DNA of 64,000 nt from Candidatus Nitrotoga sp. SPKER (GTDB lineage: Bacteria > Pseudomonadota > Gammaproteobacteria > Burkholderiales > Gallionellaceae). The translations under genes were made by a program, and so were the position numbers. Below the pieces are notes generated by a model, which saw nothing but the letters and a program-made list of their open reading frames with translations, was not told the origin of the DNA and ran no database searches. Shown piece by piece: positions 47,450 to 60,862 of this stretch (the first letter of the stretch is position 1; each line of letters begins with the position of its first letter). The DNA is taken from the NCBI GenBank assembly GCA_003402285.1, contig QFXG01000028.1, positions 295,422 to 359,421 of the forward strand, written 5' to 3'.

Positions 47450-49387
47450 ATGGATTTTCCGAAAAAATTCGATGTAATTGTTGTGGGTGGCGGTCACGCC
47501 GGGACAGAAGCTGCGCTTGCTAGCGCACGCATGGGTTGCACCACTTTGTTACTCACGCATAATATTGAAACACTCGGAATAATGTCATGCAATCCTTCTA
47601 TTGGCGGCATCGGCAAAGGGCATTTAGTCAAGGAAATAGACGCCTTGGGTGGCGTTATGGCGGCGGCGGCTGATGAGTCGGGCATCCAGTTTCGCATCCT
47701 CAACTCCTCAAAAGGTCCAGCAGTACGCGCCACGCGCGCTCAAGCAGATAGGACACTATATAGACAGGCAATTCGCAAGCGCTTAGAAAACACCCCCAAC
47801 CTTTGGTTATTTCAGCAGGCGGTGGATGATCTACAAGTTGCGAATGGTAAGGTATGTGGCGTTTCTACCCAGCTGGGCTTACGTTTCGCTGCAAAAACCG
47901 TTGTACTGACAACCGGAACGTTCCTTTCTGGCCTGATTCACATTGGGCAGACCAACTACCAGGCAGGTCGAGCAGGCGATCCACCGTCTTTTAGCTTAGC
48001 GCAATGTTTGCGTGAACTTAAGTTACCGATGGGTCGATTAAAAACCGGCACGCCACCGCGCCTTGATGGGCGCAGTATTGATTATTCCGTGATGACCGAG
48101 CAACCTGGTGATATGCCGGTGCCGGTATTCTCATTTATGGGACAAGTGCAACAACATCCGCAACAATTATCTTGTTGGATTACCCATACCAATCAGCACA
48201 CGCACGATATTATTCGCGGTGGGTTAGATCGTTCTCCCATGTTCACCGGGGTAATCGAGGGTGTGGGACCACGTTATTGCCCGTCTATCGAGGACAAAAT
48301 CACGCGCTTTGCCGACAAAGAATCACACCAGATTTTTTTGGAACCGGAAGGATTGACTACTCACGAAATTTATCCAAACGGAATTTCCACCAGCCTGCCT
48401 TTCGATGTACAGCTGGCACTCGTACGTTCCATAAAAGGCTTGGAGAATGCACATATCACGCGCCCTGGCTATGCAATTGAATATGACTATTTTGACCCAC
48501 GCGGCTTGAAGCATTCATTGGAAACCAAAGCTATAACTAACCTATTCTTTGCCGGCCAAATTAATGGCACCACCGGATATGAAGAAGCAGCCGCTCAAGG
48601 TTTACTGGCAGGCATTAATGCCGCATTGCGTGCGCTTGGCAAAGAAAGTTGGTGCCCGCGTCGAGATGAAGCCTATCTGGGCGTATTGGTCGATGACTTG
48701 ATCACGCGTGGCGTGTCTGAACCTTACCGTATGTTTACCAGTCGAGCCGAATATCGCCTGCAACTACGTGAAGATAACGCAGATCTGCGTTTAACAGAAA
48801 TCGGTCGTAATCTGGGTGTGGTAGATGATGCTCGTTGGCAGGCATTTGAATTGAAGCGTGCTGCAATTACACACGAACAAGAACGGCTGAAATCCATTTG
48901 GGTAAACCCCAAGTTGTTACCCCAGGAGGATGCAGAACGCGTGCTGGGCAAAGGGATCGAGCGCGAATATGCGCTGCATGAACTTTTACGCCGTCCCGAT
49001 GTAAGCTATGCCAGCTTGATGACTTTACCAGGTACAGGCAAACCAGTGATCGATGAAAAAGTGGCAGAGCAGGTTGAAATTCAAGCCAAATACCACGGCT
49101 ATATCGAGCGGCAACGCGATGAAATAGCGCGAAATGAAAGCAATGAAAACATGCGGTTACCTGGAACAATGGATTATCGCACAGTGCTTGGCCTATCCAT
49201 TGAGGTACAGCAAAAACTGAATCAGCACATGCCAGAGACAGTAGGAGAAGCAGCCCGTATTTCTGGAATAACGCCAGCGGCGGTTTCCTTGTTATTGGTT
49301 CATCTGAAGCGCGGTTTTCGGAATGATGTAATGACAACAAATATCAAAGAACCTCCAGAAGGCAAGAAAGTGCAGCAAAGCGCGTGA
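47450..49387 (+). CDS. mnmG: tRNA uridine-5-carboxymethylaminomethyl modification enzyme MnmG
   Basis: FAD protein that with MnmE installs cmnm5 at wobble uridine 34. It has 645 residues with the N-terminal dinucleotide motif [11 protein letters not shown], the GidA signatures [12 protein letters not shown] and IFLEPEG, and the C-terminal helical MnmE-binding region. It leads the origin-proximal operon mnmG-rsmG-parA-parB. It overlaps rsmG by GTGA. Confidence 0.97.
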   Translation: MDFPKKFDVIVVGGGHAGTEAALASARMGCTTLLLTHNIETLGIMSCNPSIGGIGKGHLVKEIDALGGVMAAAADESGIQFRILNSSKGPAVRATRAQADRTLYRQAIRKRLENTPNLWLFQQAVDDLQVANGKVCGVSTQLGLRFAAKTVVLTTGTFLSGLIHIGQTNYQAGRAGDPPSFSLAQCLRELKLPMGRLKTGTPPRLDGRSIDYSVMTEQPGDMPVPVFSFMGQVQQHPQQLSCWITHTNQHTHDIIRGGLDRSPMFTGVIEGVGPRYCPSIEDKITRFADKESHQIFLEPEGLTTHEIYPNGISTSLPFDVQLALVRSIKGLENAHITRPGYAIEYDYFDPRGLKHSLETKAITNLFFAGQINGTTGYEEAAAQGLLAGINAALRALGKESWCPRRDEAYLGVLVDDLITRGVSEPYRMFTSRAEYRLQLREDNADLRLTEIGRNLGVVDDARWQAFELKRAAITHEQERLKSIWVNPKLLPQEDAERVLGKGIEREYALHELLRRPDVSYASLMTLPGTGKPVIDEKVAEQVEIQAKYHGYIERQRDEIARNESNENMRLPGTMDYRTVLGLSIEVQQKLNQHMPETVGEAARISGITPAAVSLLLVHLKRGFRNDVMTTNIKEPPEGKKVQQSA

Positions 49388-50004
49388 ATCAGACCAAAGA
49401 GCTGATGCTGGGTATCACGCAACTGGGACTGGATGTCGCGCCAGAAATACAGCATAAACTGTTAAATTATCTCGAGTTATTGCAGAAATGGAACCGGGTT
49501 TATAACCTGACGGCTATTCGTCAGCCGGAACAAATGATTAGCGGACATTTACTTGATAGCCTTGCCGTGTTACCACATTTATGGCCTGGTCGTTGGCTAG
49601 ACGTGGGGTGTGGTGCAGGTCTGCCCGGTATAATACTGGCGCTCATGCGCCCGGAATGGACATTCGTCCTGCTGGATAGTAATAGCAAAAAAACCAGTTT
49701 TGTGCAGCAAGTGAAAATCGAACTGGGGCTACGCAACATCAGTATTACCTGCACACGTGTGGAAGCTTGGCAAGTGAGCGAAACATTTGACGGCATCATT
49801 TCCCGGGCTTTTGCAGAGACTGCAAAATTTGTTACCTTAACGCGTCATTTGCTCGATCAAAAAGGACGCTGGGTCGCCATGAAAGGAATTCCGCAACAGG
49901 AGCTGGAACGGTTGCCAAACGATGTCAGCGTAGAGCAAGTTATTCCGTTACAAGTGCCAGGGCTAACCGCCGCGCGCTGCCTGATTATATTAAAACCCAC
50001 TTGA
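49384..50004 (+). CDS. rsmG: 16S rRNA (guanine-N7)-methyltransferase RsmG
   Basis: Methylates G527 of 16S rRNA. It has 206 residues and begins at GTG 49384 overlapping the mnmG stop. SAM-binding motif [13 protein letters not shown]-terminal [12 protein letters not shown] and C-terminal SRAFAET are typical. Loss of RsmG gives low-level streptomycin resistance in other bacteria. It is followed by parA. Confidence 0.96.
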   Translation: MNQTKELMLGITQLGLDVAPEIQHKLLNYLELLQKWNRVYNLTAIRQPEQMISGHLLDSLAVLPHLWPGRWLDVGCGAGLPGIILALMRPEWTFVLLDSNSKKTSFVQQVKIELGLRNISITCTRVEAWQVSETFDGIISRAFAETAKFVTLTRHLLDQKGRWVAMKGIPQQELERLPNDVSVEQVIPLQVPGLTAARCLIILKPT

Positions 50005-50006
50005 AT

Positions 50007-50786
50007 ATGGCCAAAATACTAGCAATCACTAATCAAAAAGGAGGGGTGGGCAAAACAACCACATCAATTAATCTGGCTGCAAGTCTGGCGGCCGTTAAAC
50101 AGCGTATATTGCTGATTGATCTTGATCCCCAAGGTAATGCCACTATGGGCAGTGGTATAAACAAGCGTGATCTGTCAGCAACCGTTTACCACGTATTACT
50201 AGGAAGCAAAACTCTGCATGAAACTCGTCTTCATTCGGAAGCCGGAAAATACGACGTACTGCCGGCGAACCGTGATCTGGCTGGCGCCGAAATTGAACTG
50301 GTTGATTTGCCACAGCGTGAAACTCGGCTTAAGGAAGCTCTGCAAGCCGTAATGGATGAATATGATTACGCATTGATTGATTGCCCTCCCGCTTTAAATT
50401 TGCTTACCCTCAACGGACTGTGTGCAGCAAGGTCAGTCATGATTCCGGTGCAATGCGAATATTATGCCTTGGAAGGGCTTAGCGATTTGGTCAACACCAT
50501 CCGAAAGGTACGGGCAAACCTTAATCCGGATCTTGAAATTGAGGGTTTGCTGCGTACCATGTTCGATCCACGTAATACATTGGCTTTGCAGGTCTCCGAA
50601 CAATTGCAACAACATTTTGGCGAGAAAGTTTATCGTACTATCATCCCGCGTAATGTGCGGTTGGCGGAAGCGCCCAGCTATGGTGTGCCGGTACTGCACC
50701 ATGACAAACCTTCCAAAGGTGCACAAGCCTATCTGGCTCTGGCAGGCGAACTGCTCAATAAGGCGGCGCAATCAGTACCGGCTTAA
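50007..50786 (+). CDS. parA: Chromosome partitioning ATPase ParA
   Basis: Soj-type ATPase, 259 residues, that forms the DNA-bound gradient pulling ParB-parS complexes. Deviant Walker A is KGGVGKTT near residue 13, Walker A' LLIDLDPQGNAT, Walker B LIDCPPALN. ATG 50007 is the start. A TTG at 50001 overlapping the rsmG stop is possible but unlikely. The cognate parS (47328-47341) lies upstream of mnmG. Confidence 0.96.
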   Translation: MAKILAITNQKGGVGKTTTSINLAASLAAVKQRILLIDLDPQGNATMGSGINKRDLSATVYHVLLGSKTLHETRLHSEAGKYDVLPANRDLAGAEIELVDLPQRETRLKEALQAVMDEYDYALIDCPPALNLLTLNGLCAARSVMIPVQCEYYALEGLSDLVNTIRKVRANLNPDLEIEGLLRTMFDPRNTLALQVSEQLQQHFGEKVYRTIIPRNVRLAEAPSYGVPVLHHDKPSKGAQAYLALAGELLNKAAQSVPA

Positions 50787-50802
50787 CCTAGAAGGAAATG
50801 TC

Positions 50803-51645
50803 TTGGCAAAATCAAATAAAGGATTAGGACGCGGCTTGGATGTGTTACTGGCCGGTAGCAGCAAAGAGCAGGACGACGTATTAAGTGAAATGAAGATTAA
50901 TGAACTCAAACCTGGCAAGTATCAGCCGCGTAGCCGTATGGATGAAGCCTCACTCAATGAACTGGCCGCTTCGATCAAAGCACAGGGTGTTATGCAGCCG
51001 ATTCTGGCACGTTTGTTACCCAATGGTAGTCACGAGATTATTGCCGGGGAACGCCGCTGGCGTGCTGCCCAGCTAGCTGGCCTGGTCCAAGTACCAGTAT
51101 TGGTGCGCAAGGTGGCGGACAACGCCGCACTGGCCATGGCGCTAATCGAAAACATTCAACGTGAAGATCTCAATCCATTAGAAGAGGCAGTCGGTATCCA
51201 ACGCCTGATAGACGAATTCAAGATGACACACCTAGCCGCTGCCGACGCAGTAGGACGTTCGCGCAGTGCAACCAGCAACCTGTTACGCCTGCTCAAACTA
51301 CCGCAGTCAGTGCAGAGCATGTTGATGGAGGGCAGCCTCGATATGGGCCACGCCCGAGCGCTACTCGCGCTGGATGGCGCACGGCAGATCACTGCCGCCA
51401 CCAAAATTGTAACGGGCGGACTGTCAGTGCGCGAGACAGAAAAGCTGGTACAAGATTTGCTGAGCCCCGCACTGCAACACAAAAAAGTTAAACCCAATCG
51501 CGATACCCTTCAATTACAAGAAGATATTGCCCAACATCTCGGCACCCATGTACAAATTAAGCTAGGTAAAAAAGGGGCAGGCAAGCTAGTTATCAACTAC
51601 ACCAGCCATGATCATTTAGCCGACCTAATCGCACGTTGGAAATAA
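50803..51645 (+). CDS. parB: Chromosome partitioning protein ParB (TTG start)
   Basis: CTP-dependent DNA clamp that loads on parS, 280 residues. N-terminal KGLGRGLDVLL, then the ParB/CTP domain (GKYQPRSRMDEASLNELA, GERRWRAAQLAG, ENIQREDLNPLEEA), a helix-turn-helix (DAVGRSRSATSNLLRLLKL) and a C-terminal dimerisation part. The only sensible start is TTG at 50803, with AAGGA six to seven bases upstream. An ATG at 50798 is out of frame. A longer upstream frame overlaps parA and is rejected. Confidence 0.93.
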   Translation: MAKSNKGLGRGLDVLLAGSSKEQDDVLSEMKINELKPGKYQPRSRMDEASLNELAASIKAQGVMQPILARLLPNGSHEIIAGERRWRAAQLAGLVQVPVLVRKVADNAALAMALIENIQREDLNPLEEAVGIQRLIDEFKMTHLAAADAVGRSRSATSNLLRLLKLPQSVQSMLMEGSLDMGHARALLALDGARQITAATKIVTGGLSVRETEKLVQDLLSPALQHKKVKPNRDTLQLQEDIAQHLGTHVQIKLGKKGAGKLVINYTSHDHLADLIARWK

Positions 51646-51663
51646 ACCCCTGAAAATAAATCG

Positions 51664-51693
51664 TTGACGCCAGCAAGCGAGATTGAGTAGAAT
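51664..51693 (+). promoter_or_regulatory. atp operon promoter candidate overlapping atpI start
   Basis: TTGACG (51664-51669), 18-bp spacer, TAGAAT (51688-51693). The -10 overlaps the ATG at 51692, so a transcript from here would begin near 51700 and could only use a later start such as GTG 51722, which has AGGGG five bases upstream. Confidence 0.55.
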
Positions 51694-52072
51694 GCCGGGC
51701 TTCGAAGGATTAGGGGCAGTTGTGGGTAGTGCGGTTCGCCGGATTATTTTGATTCAGCTAGCTGTAACCATAGCGATGGCATTGTTGATGCTGATGTACC
51801 TGAATGTAATTGCCGCAGCTTCGGCTTTTGCCGGAGGAGCGGTAGGCTTTATAACCAGTTTGGTTTATGCTAAAAAAATGTTCGCGCCACTTGGCAGCGA
51901 ACCGAAAACAATAATTATGGCGCATTACCGCGCCGAAGCTTACAAGCTGATATTCACCATTCTACTGTTCTCTTTGGTCTTCACGCAATTTAAGGAAGTG
52001 CATGTATTGCCGCTGTTTGTGGCATATATTGCAACGTTGATGGTTTATTGGGTAGCACTAATTTTTGTGTAA
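51692..52072 (+). CDS. atpI: ATP synthase subunit I
   Basis: Small membrane protein (126 residues from ATG 51692) that helps assemble the c-ring. Four hydrophobic segments including IQLAVTIAMALLMLMYL and FAGGAVGFITSLVYA. The start is unclear: TTG 51683, ATG 51692 and GTG 51722 are in frame. A strong promoter overlapping 51692 and a good Shine-Dalgarno before 51722 favour the GTG for transcripts that begin locally. It heads the atp operon, atpI-B-E-F-H-A-G-D-C. Confidence 0.85.
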   Translation: MPGFEGLGAVVGSAVRRIILIQLAVTIAMALLMLMYLNVIAAASAFAGGAVGFITSLVYAKKMFAPLGSEPKTIIMAHYRAEAYKLIFTILLFSLVFTQFKEVHVLPLFVAYIATLMVYWVALIFV

Positions 52073-52939
<867 letters not shown>

Positions 52940-52984
52940 AAAATTATAAATTTATTTTCTTAAACACTTAACTTTTACTGATAG

Positions 52985-53239
<255 letters not shown>

Positions 53240-53273
53240 GCCTGCGTGTATTTAATCAAGGAAAGGTTTTTGC

Positions 53274-53744
53274 ATGAACATTAATGCGACCCTTATCGGC
53301 CAAACGATCATGTTTGCATTGTTCGTTTGGTTTTGCATGAAGTTTGTGTGGCCACCCATCATGGCAGCGCTGGATGCACGCAATAAGCGGATTGCAGATG
53401 GTTTGGCTGCGGCAGAACGAGGTAAAAATGACTTGGCGCTGGCTGCTAAGCGGTCCGCTGAAATTCTCCGTGAAGCAAAGGAAAAAGTTTCTGAAATCAT
53501 TGCGCTAGGCGATAAACGGGCAAGTGAAATTGTCGAGGAAGCCAAAGCGCAAGCCAAAATAGAAAGCGAGCGTATTGTTACGGCAGCTAGGGCTGAAATT
53601 GAGCAGGAAGTATTTCGCGCCAAAGAGCAATTGCGGACGCAGGTGTCCGCAATTGCATTGGCTGGCGCAGGCAAAATTCTGGGCCGCGAAATAGATGCCA
53701 CCGCACATAACGATTTGCTTGATAAGCTAGTAGCAGAAATTTAA
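53274..53744 (+). CDS. atpF: ATP synthase F0 subunit b
   Basis: A 156-residue peripheral stalk subunit with one N-terminal membrane helix ([20 protein letters not shown]) and a long charged helix. Five bases separate it from atpH. Confidence 0.96.
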   Translation: MNINATLIGQTIMFALFVWFCMKFVWPPIMAALDARNKRIADGLAAAERGKNDLALAAKRSAEILREAKEKVSEIIALGDKRASEIVEEAKAQAKIESERIVTAARAEIEQEVFRAKEQLRTQVSAIALAGAGKILGREIDATAHNDLLDKLVAEI

Positions 53745-53749
53745 TTATT

Positions 53750-54283
53750 ATGGCTGAAGCTATTACTGTCGCGCGCCCCTATGCTCAAGCTGCATTCGAT
53801 GAAGCGCGCAAGCTTAACGAGTTAAAGGGCTGGTCGGATATACTACAATCAGTCGCTCAAGCAGTGATTAATCCTGAAATTCGTGCAATTATCACCAGTC
53901 CACGTGCAGTCAAAAGCCAATTAGCCGAGCTGATGTTAGCACTTTGTGGTGATAAGGTAAGCGATACTCAACTTAACTTTATCAAGTTGCTTATAGAAAG
54001 TCAGCGTCTTTCTCTGTTGCCAGAAATCGTAATGCTGTTCGAAACAATGCGAGCTGAAGCAGAAAAAAACGTGGACGTTGTAGTGACTTCCGCTTTCGAT
54101 TTAAGCGAAGCGCAAAAGCAAAAGATTACTGCTGCGCTAAAAAAACGCATGGGACGTGAAATCAAACTGAGTTGTGAGACTGACCGCAAATTATTAGGCG
54201 GAATAATTATCCGCGCCGGTGACAAAGTGATCGATGGTTCTGCGCGCACCCACCTTTCCGAGTTAGCCAACGCCTTGGCTTAA
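53750..54283 (+). CDS. atpH: ATP synthase F1 subunit delta
   Basis: A 177-residue subunit linking F1 to the b stalk. N-terminal [13 protein letters not shown] and C-terminal [22 protein letters not shown] are the family landmarks. It is followed by atpA after 31 bases. Confidence 0.96.
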   Translation: MAEAITVARPYAQAAFDEARKLNELKGWSDILQSVAQAVINPEIRAIITSPRAVKSQLAELMLALCGDKVSDTQLNFIKLLIESQRLSLLPEIVMLFETMRAEAEKNVDVVVTSAFDLSEAQKQKITAALKKRMGREIKLSCETDRKLLGGIIIRAGDKVIDGSARTHLSELANALA

Positions 54284-54314
54284 TGGCAGATTTATTGAAA
54301 TTAAGGAACAGCAG

Positions 54315-55856
54315 ATGAAGCTCAACCCTTCTGAAATTAGTAATTTGATTCGTAGTCGCATCGAAAATTTCGACGCGCTCTCCCAAGCACGCACGGAAGG
54401 TACAGTGGTCAGCGTAACGGATGGTATCGTACGTATTCACGGCCTGTCAGACGTAATGCAGGGCGAAATGCTCGAATTTCCCGGCAATACCTTCGGTCTG
54501 GCTCTTAATCTAGAGCGCGACTCTGTCGGCTCAGTGGTGCTGGGCGACTATGAGCATATTACCGAAGGCGACACTGTCAAATGCACTGGCCGAATTCTTG
54601 AAGTACCCGTCGGTCCTGAACTCATCGGACGCGTAGTGAACGCGCTTGGGCAGCCTATTGACGGCAAAGGTCCGGTCAACGCCAAAATGACCGATAAGAT
54701 AGAGAAGGTTGCACCCGGTGTGATTGACCGCAAATCCGTGTCACAACCCGTGCAGACCGGCCTAAAAGCCATTGATTCTATGGTTCCGGTTGGCCGTGGC
54801 CAGCGCGAACTGATCATTGGTGATCGGCAAACCGGAAAGACTGCCGTAGCGATAGATGCCATCATTAACCAAAAGGGTCAAAACATGACCTGCATCTACG
54901 TTGCGATCGGTCAAAAAGCGTCTACTGTCGCTAACGTAGTACGCAAACTGGAAGAACACGGCGCAATGGAATACACCATTGTGGTTGTGGCAACCGCTTC
55001 TGATTCTGCGGCAATGCAATTTCTGGCACCATACGCCGGTTGCACGATGGGCGAGTACTATCGCGATCGCGGCCAGGATGCACTGATTGTCTATGACGAC
55101 TTAACTAAACAAGCATGGGCTTATCGCCAAATATCATTACTGTTACGCCGACCACCAGGTCGTGAAGCCTATCCTGGAGACGTGTTCTACTTACATTCCC
55201 GTTTACTTGAGCGTGGTGCACGCGTAAATGAAGAATATGTTGAAAAATTTACCAATGGCGAAGTCAAAGGAAAAACGGGTTCACTGACTGCGCTGCCAGT
55301 AATTGAAACTGCTGCAGGCGATGTATCTGCTTTTGTCCCAACCAACGTAATTTCCATTACCGACGGTCAGATTTTCCTGGAAACGGATTTATTCAATGCA
55401 GGTATTCGTCCTGCGATCAACGCTGGTATTTCAGTGTCACGCGTGGGTGGCGCAGCACAGACTAAGGTAATCAAAAAGCTGGGGGGCGGCGTACGTTTGG
55501 CATTGGCACAGTACCGCGAATTGGCTGCCTTCGCGCAATTCGCTTCTGATTTAGATGAAGCCACTCGCAAACAGCTGGAACGCGGTCGTCTGGTAATGGA
55601 GTTGATGAAGCAACCGCAATATGCACCATTATCCGTAGCAGAAATGGCAATAACACTGTTCGCGATAAACAAGGGTTCCTTCGATGATGTTCCTATGAAC
55701 AAAGTTCTGGCATTCGAAATCGGGCTGCATGCGTTCGTGAAATCCCAATACAAGACCTTGGAAGAGGCTATCGAATCCAGTAAAGATTTGTCTGCCGAGA
55801 ACGAGAAAATCTTGATTGCTGCAATTGATAAATTCAAGTCCACTGCAGTTTACTAA
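54315..55856 (+). CDS. atpA: ATP synthase F1 subunit alpha
   Basis: A 513-residue non-catalytic nucleotide-binding subunit. P-loop [33 protein letters not shown], and the arginine-finger region [12 protein letters not shown] are all present. Normal family length. Confidence 0.98.
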   Translation: MKLNPSEISNLIRSRIENFDALSQARTEGTVVSVTDGIVRIHGLSDVMQGEMLEFPGNTFGLALNLERDSVGSVVLGDYEHITEGDTVKCTGRILEVPVGPELIGRVVNALGQPIDGKGPVNAKMTDKIEKVAPGVIDRKSVSQPVQTGLKAIDSMVPVGRGQRELIIGDRQTGKTAVAIDAIINQKGQNMTCIYVAIGQKASTVANVVRKLEEHGAMEYTIVVVATASDSAAMQFLAPYAGCTMGEYYRDRGQDALIVYDDLTKQAWAYRQISLLLRRPPGREAYPGDVFYLHSRLLERGARVNEEYVEKFTNGEVKGKTGSLTALPVIETAAGDVSAFVPTNVISITDGQIFLETDLFNAGIRPAINAGISVSRVGGAAQTKVIKKLGGGVRLALAQYRELAAFAQFASDLDEATRKQLERGRLVMELMKQPQYAPLSVAEMAITLFAINKGSFDDVPMNKVLAFEIGLHAFVKSQYKTLEEAIESSKDLSAENEKILIAAIDKFKSTAVY

Positions 55857-55871
55857 GCTGAGGTCAAGATA

Positions 55872-56741
55872 ATGGCTGGCAGCAAAGAAATACGAACTAA
55901 AATCAAGAGCGTTGAAAATACGCGCAAGATCACGCGCGCGATGGAGATGGTGGCGGCTTCCAAGATGCGTAAGGCACAAGAGCGTATGCGCGCTGCGCGC
56001 CCTTACGCAGAAAAAATACGTCAGGTTGCAGCACATTTGTCGCGTGCTAATCCGGAATATAAGCATCCATTTTTGATCAAACGCGATGTCATCAAGAATG
56101 TCGCTGTAATTATTGTTACTTCGGACAAAGGATTGTGCGGCGGTCTTAATACTAACGTCCTGCGCCTGGTGGTAGCGCGGATGAAGGAATTTGAAGACGA
56201 CAGTAAAGGCGTCAGCGTATGTGCTATCGGTAATAAAGGATTTAGCTTTATGTCCCGTATCGGTGCAAAAGTTAAATCGCATATGATCGGATTAGGGGAC
56301 ATTCCGCACATCGAAAAACTGATTGGAGCGGTCAAGGTAATGCTGGATGCTTACAATGCTGGCGAGATTGATGCAGTTTATATTAGCTATAACGGTTTCA
56401 TTAACACCATGAAGCAAGAGCCCAGAATGGAACAGTTACTGCCGCTCTCAAGTGAAAATCTGGAACCTGCTGATGGCCATACCTGGGATTACATTTATGA
56501 ACCTGATGCCAAGGTCGTAGTGGATGAATTGCTAGTACGCTATATTGAATCATTAGTTTATAACGCAGTGACCGAAAATCAGGCATCCGAACAAAGTGCA
56601 CGCATGGTGGCGATGAAAGCTGCATCCGATAATGCGAAGGAAGTAATCGGCGAACTTAAGTTGATTTACAATAAAGCACGTCAAGCAGCGATTACCAAGG
56701 AAATTTCAGAAATTGTCGGTGGCGCAGCAGCAGTAAATTAA
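55872..56741 (+). CDS. atpG: ATP synthase F1 subunit gamma
   Basis: A 289-residue central rotor shaft. N-terminal [20 protein letters not shown] and C-terminal [20 protein letters not shown] are diagnostic. It is followed by an unusually long 203-bp gap before atpD. Confidence 0.97.
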   Translation: MAGSKEIRTKIKSVENTRKITRAMEMVAASKMRKAQERMRAARPYAEKIRQVAAHLSRANPEYKHPFLIKRDVIKNVAVIIVTSDKGLCGGLNTNVLRLVVARMKEFEDDSKGVSVCAIGNKGFSFMSRIGAKVKSHMIGLGDIPHIEKLIGAVKVMLDAYNAGEIDAVYISYNGFINTMKQEPRMEQLLPLSSENLEPADGHTWDYIYEPDAKVVVDELLVRYIESLVYNAVTENQASEQSARMVAMKAASDNAKEVIGELKLIYNKARQAAITKEISEIVGGAAAVN

Positions 56742-58366
<1,625 letters not shown>

Positions 58367-58413
58367 GATTTAACGCTGTAATTGGACAAAGTGTTGTAGT
58401 AATAAGGAAAATT

Positions 58414-58842
58414 ATGGCAATGACTGTTCATGTTGATGTGGTAAGCGCAGAAGAATCAATTTTCTCTGGCCTTGTAGAAATGGTTGTCGTTCCCGGTGAA
58501 ATGGGCGAATTAGGGATCTATCCGCGTCATGCACCACTACTAACGCGCATTAAACCAGGTTCGGTACGCCTCAAACTACCGGATCAAAGCGAACTTATGC
58601 TGATTTACGTTTCTGGTGGAATGCTCGAAGTCCAACCCAGCGTGGTTACGATTTTAGCGGATACCGCCATTCGCGGTGCAGATTTGGATGAAGCGCGCTC
58701 GCTCGAAGCTAAGCATGCAGCAGAAGAAGCCATGAAAAACCGTGCTTCTGATATTGACTACGCTAAAGCACAAGCTGAACTATCTGAAGCGCTTGCCCAG
58801 TTGCAAGCCATTCAGAAAATGCGCAAGCAACAACCCCACTAA
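58414..58842 (+). CDS. atpC: ATP synthase F1 subunit epsilon
   Basis: A 142-residue subunit with the N-terminal beta-sandwich ([29 protein letters not shown]) and C-terminal inhibitory helices ([17 protein letters not shown]). AAGGAAAATT precedes the ATG. Last gene of the operon, followed by a strong terminator. Confidence 0.97.
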   Translation: MAMTVHVDVVSAEESIFSGLVEMVVVPGEMGELGIYPRHAPLLTRIKPGSVRLKLPDQSELMLIYVSGGMLEVQPSVVTILADTAIRGADLDEARSLEAKHAAEEAMKNRASDIDYAKAQAELSEALAQLQAIQKMRKQQPH

Positions 58843-58872
58843 ATCTGCTGGGTTAATATGATTCGCAAATGA

Positions 58873-58895
58873 AAGCGGCTTAGGCCGCTTTTTTT
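58873..58895 (+). terminator. Intrinsic terminator of the atp operon
   Basis: AAGCGGC-TTAG-GCCGCTT stem (7 bp) followed by TTTTTG, 31 bases after the atpC stop. Confidence 0.92.
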
Positions 58896-58934
58896 GTTTA
58901 TACTTCTTTATCAAATTTTTTGATCGCATACATC

Positions 58935-60296
58935 ATGACTACACTCAACATCGTCATTCTTGCTGCTGGCAAAGGACAGCGCATGCACTCAGATAAACCA
59001 AAAGTGCTGCATTCCTTAGCTGGTCGTCCATTATTGCAACATGTACTCGATACCGCTGTTCAATTTGCTTCCGGGATAACCTGCGTGGTGTATGGCCATG
59101 GAGGCGAAGCAGTGCCACAGGCGATGGCTAAATATAAAGCTGATTTTGTTTTGCAGGAACCGCAACTCGGCACTGGCCATGCAGTACAACAGGCACTTCC
59201 CCACTTGAATGATAATAGCTTGACGCTGGTACTGTATGGCGATGTGCCGCTTATTCAACCTAGGACACTGGAAAAAATGTTGGGTACGCAGCAAGCACTC
59301 ACCCTACTCACTATTCACCTTGACAACCCCAGCGGTTACGGACGTATCGTGCGCGATAACGCAGGCAACGTAAGCTGCATCGTGGAAGAAAAAGATGCCA
59401 CAACAGAGCAGCGCACCATCCGCGAAGTAAATACCGGCATCATTGCCGTTCCCACTCATCTCCTGCGTACCTGGTTATCCAAATTACGCAATGACAATGT
59501 ACAAGGTGAATATTATCTGACCGACATCGTCGCCATGGCCGTGGCACAAGGCATTGCAATACATACGGTACAACCTGCCCATGGATGGGAAGTGGTCGGA
59601 GTCAACAGCAAAGCACAGCTGGCCGAACTGGAACGTACTTGGCAAAATGAACAAGCGCACCAACTATTGGTACACGGTGTTACCTTGGCTGATCCTGCGC
59701 GCCTTGATGTGCGCGGCAAATTGGTATGCGGACGTGATGTTGAAATTGATGTTGGCTGCATCTTCGAAGGCGATGTCTATCTGGGCGACGGCGTTCGCGT
59801 AGGTGCTTACAGCGTAATAAAAAATACTCATATTGGCGCCCACACCCACATCGAACCCTATAGCCATATTGATCAAGTGAATATCGGCGAGAACTGCCGT
59901 ATTGGCCCTTATGCCCGCCTGCGCCCCGGTAGCAAATTACATAACGAAGTGCACATTGGAAACTTTGTCGAAGTGAAAAACAGTGAAATTTTCACGAGTA
60001 GCAAAGCTAACCACTTAAGCTATATTGGTGACAGCAACGTCGGTAGCCGCGTTAATATAGGCGCAGGCACGATCACCTGCAATTATGATGGCGCAAATAA
60101 ACATCGCACGATCATCGAAGATGATGTTTTCATCGGCTCAAATACGCAGTTAGTAGCACCGGTAAAAATCGGACGTGGTGCCACTATAGGCGCAGGTTCC
60201 ACTATTACGCGCGACGCGCCAGAAGGTGAATTAACTCTCTCACGTGTCAAACAAATTACCTTGCCGGGCTGGCAAAGGCCGAACAAGAAGAAATAA
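58935..60296 (+). CDS. glmU: Bifunctional GlmU: UDP-GlcNAc pyrophosphorylase / GlcN-1-P acetyltransferase
   Basis: Makes UDP-GlcNAc for peptidoglycan and LPS. A 453-residue protein with an N-terminal nucleotidyltransferase ([20 protein letters not shown]) and C-terminal left-handed beta-helix acetyltransferase (hexapeptide repeats, [31 protein letters not shown]). ATG 58935 matches the family start. The TTG at 58920 in frame is rejected. The usual downstream partner glmS is absent here. Confidence 0.96.
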   Translation: MTTLNIVILAAGKGQRMHSDKPKVLHSLAGRPLLQHVLDTAVQFASGITCVVYGHGGEAVPQAMAKYKADFVLQEPQLGTGHAVQQALPHLNDNSLTLVLYGDVPLIQPRTLEKMLGTQQALTLLTIHLDNPSGYGRIVRDNAGNVSCIVEEKDATTEQRTIREVNTGIIAVPTHLLRTWLSKLRNDNVQGEYYLTDIVAMAVAQGIAIHTVQPAHGWEVVGVNSKAQLAELERTWQNEQAHQLLVHGVTLADPARLDVRGKLVCGRDVEIDVGCIFEGDVYLGDGVRVGAYSVIKNTHIGAHTHIEPYSHIDQVNIGENCRIGPYARLRPGSKLHNEVHIGNFVEVKNSEIFTSSKANHLSYIGDSNVGSRVNIGAGTITCNYDGANKHRTIIEDDVFIGSNTQLVAPVKIGRGATIGAGSTITRDAPEGELTLSRVKQITLPGWQRPNKKK

Positions 60297-60862
60297 TTTA
60301 CTTTAATTTGAGTGTGCTTTATCAAGGAAACAAGGCACCCGCACCATTCGCCGGCTGTTGAGAACAATCGCTCGTCTGGGCATCAAGCCGGTTTTTTGCG
60401 ACTGTTACTCGTGGCGATATTGACGAGTATTCGCGTCAAATCTCTGCCAGGTCTGCTGCTAATCCATCATGTGTGGCTTGGTTATAAATAAAGTCGTACT
60501 CTATAAGTTAAACTCGTCTTAGCTAAAAAATAAGGAATTTGCTTATTCTAATTTATCAGTTGGGAATATATAGTTGCTTGCAGTTGTAGTTAGTCTGATT
60601 TAGTTATGTGTGGAAGCAAAATTCCAATTTTATTCGTAAAGTCCTGTAGAACTTAGTAAGGCAGCCACCGCTTTGGCTGGTAAATTGAGGTTTCTTAAGA
60701 CATTAACTAAACAAAGGTGTCAGATTGCCCGTAATTTACCATCTGGTAGCTCTCTAGTATCTTTAATGAAAGTAGGGTCATGATAATACTACGATTAAAC
60801 ACTCGCATTGCCGCGTTGATTCTTCTGTTGATTACCACATCCGGCAAGACGGAGGACAAGCC
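60297..60862. other. Gene-poor stretch after glmU with possible terminator and gene tail
   Basis: 566 bases. A possible glmU terminator pairs CCGGCT (60351-60356) with AGCCGG (60386-60391) and ends in TTTTTT, but its loop is long (29 bases). On the minus strand about 60640-60780 translates as DPTFIKDTRELPDGKLRAI, a stop, then HLCLVNVLRNLNLPAKAVAA, which looks like the decayed tail of an unrecognised gene. A hairpin CAGCCA-ccgctt-TGGCTG lies at 60662-60679. A 30-codon frame MIILRLNTRIAALILLLI... (60780-60872) with AGGG upstream overlaps the next gene start; it may be a small membrane peptide or truncated gene. Confidence 0.5.

Noticed and set aside
50464-50802. Long N-terminal extension of parB
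   Set aside because: The extension is parA sequence in another frame. ParB homology begins at the TTG 50803.
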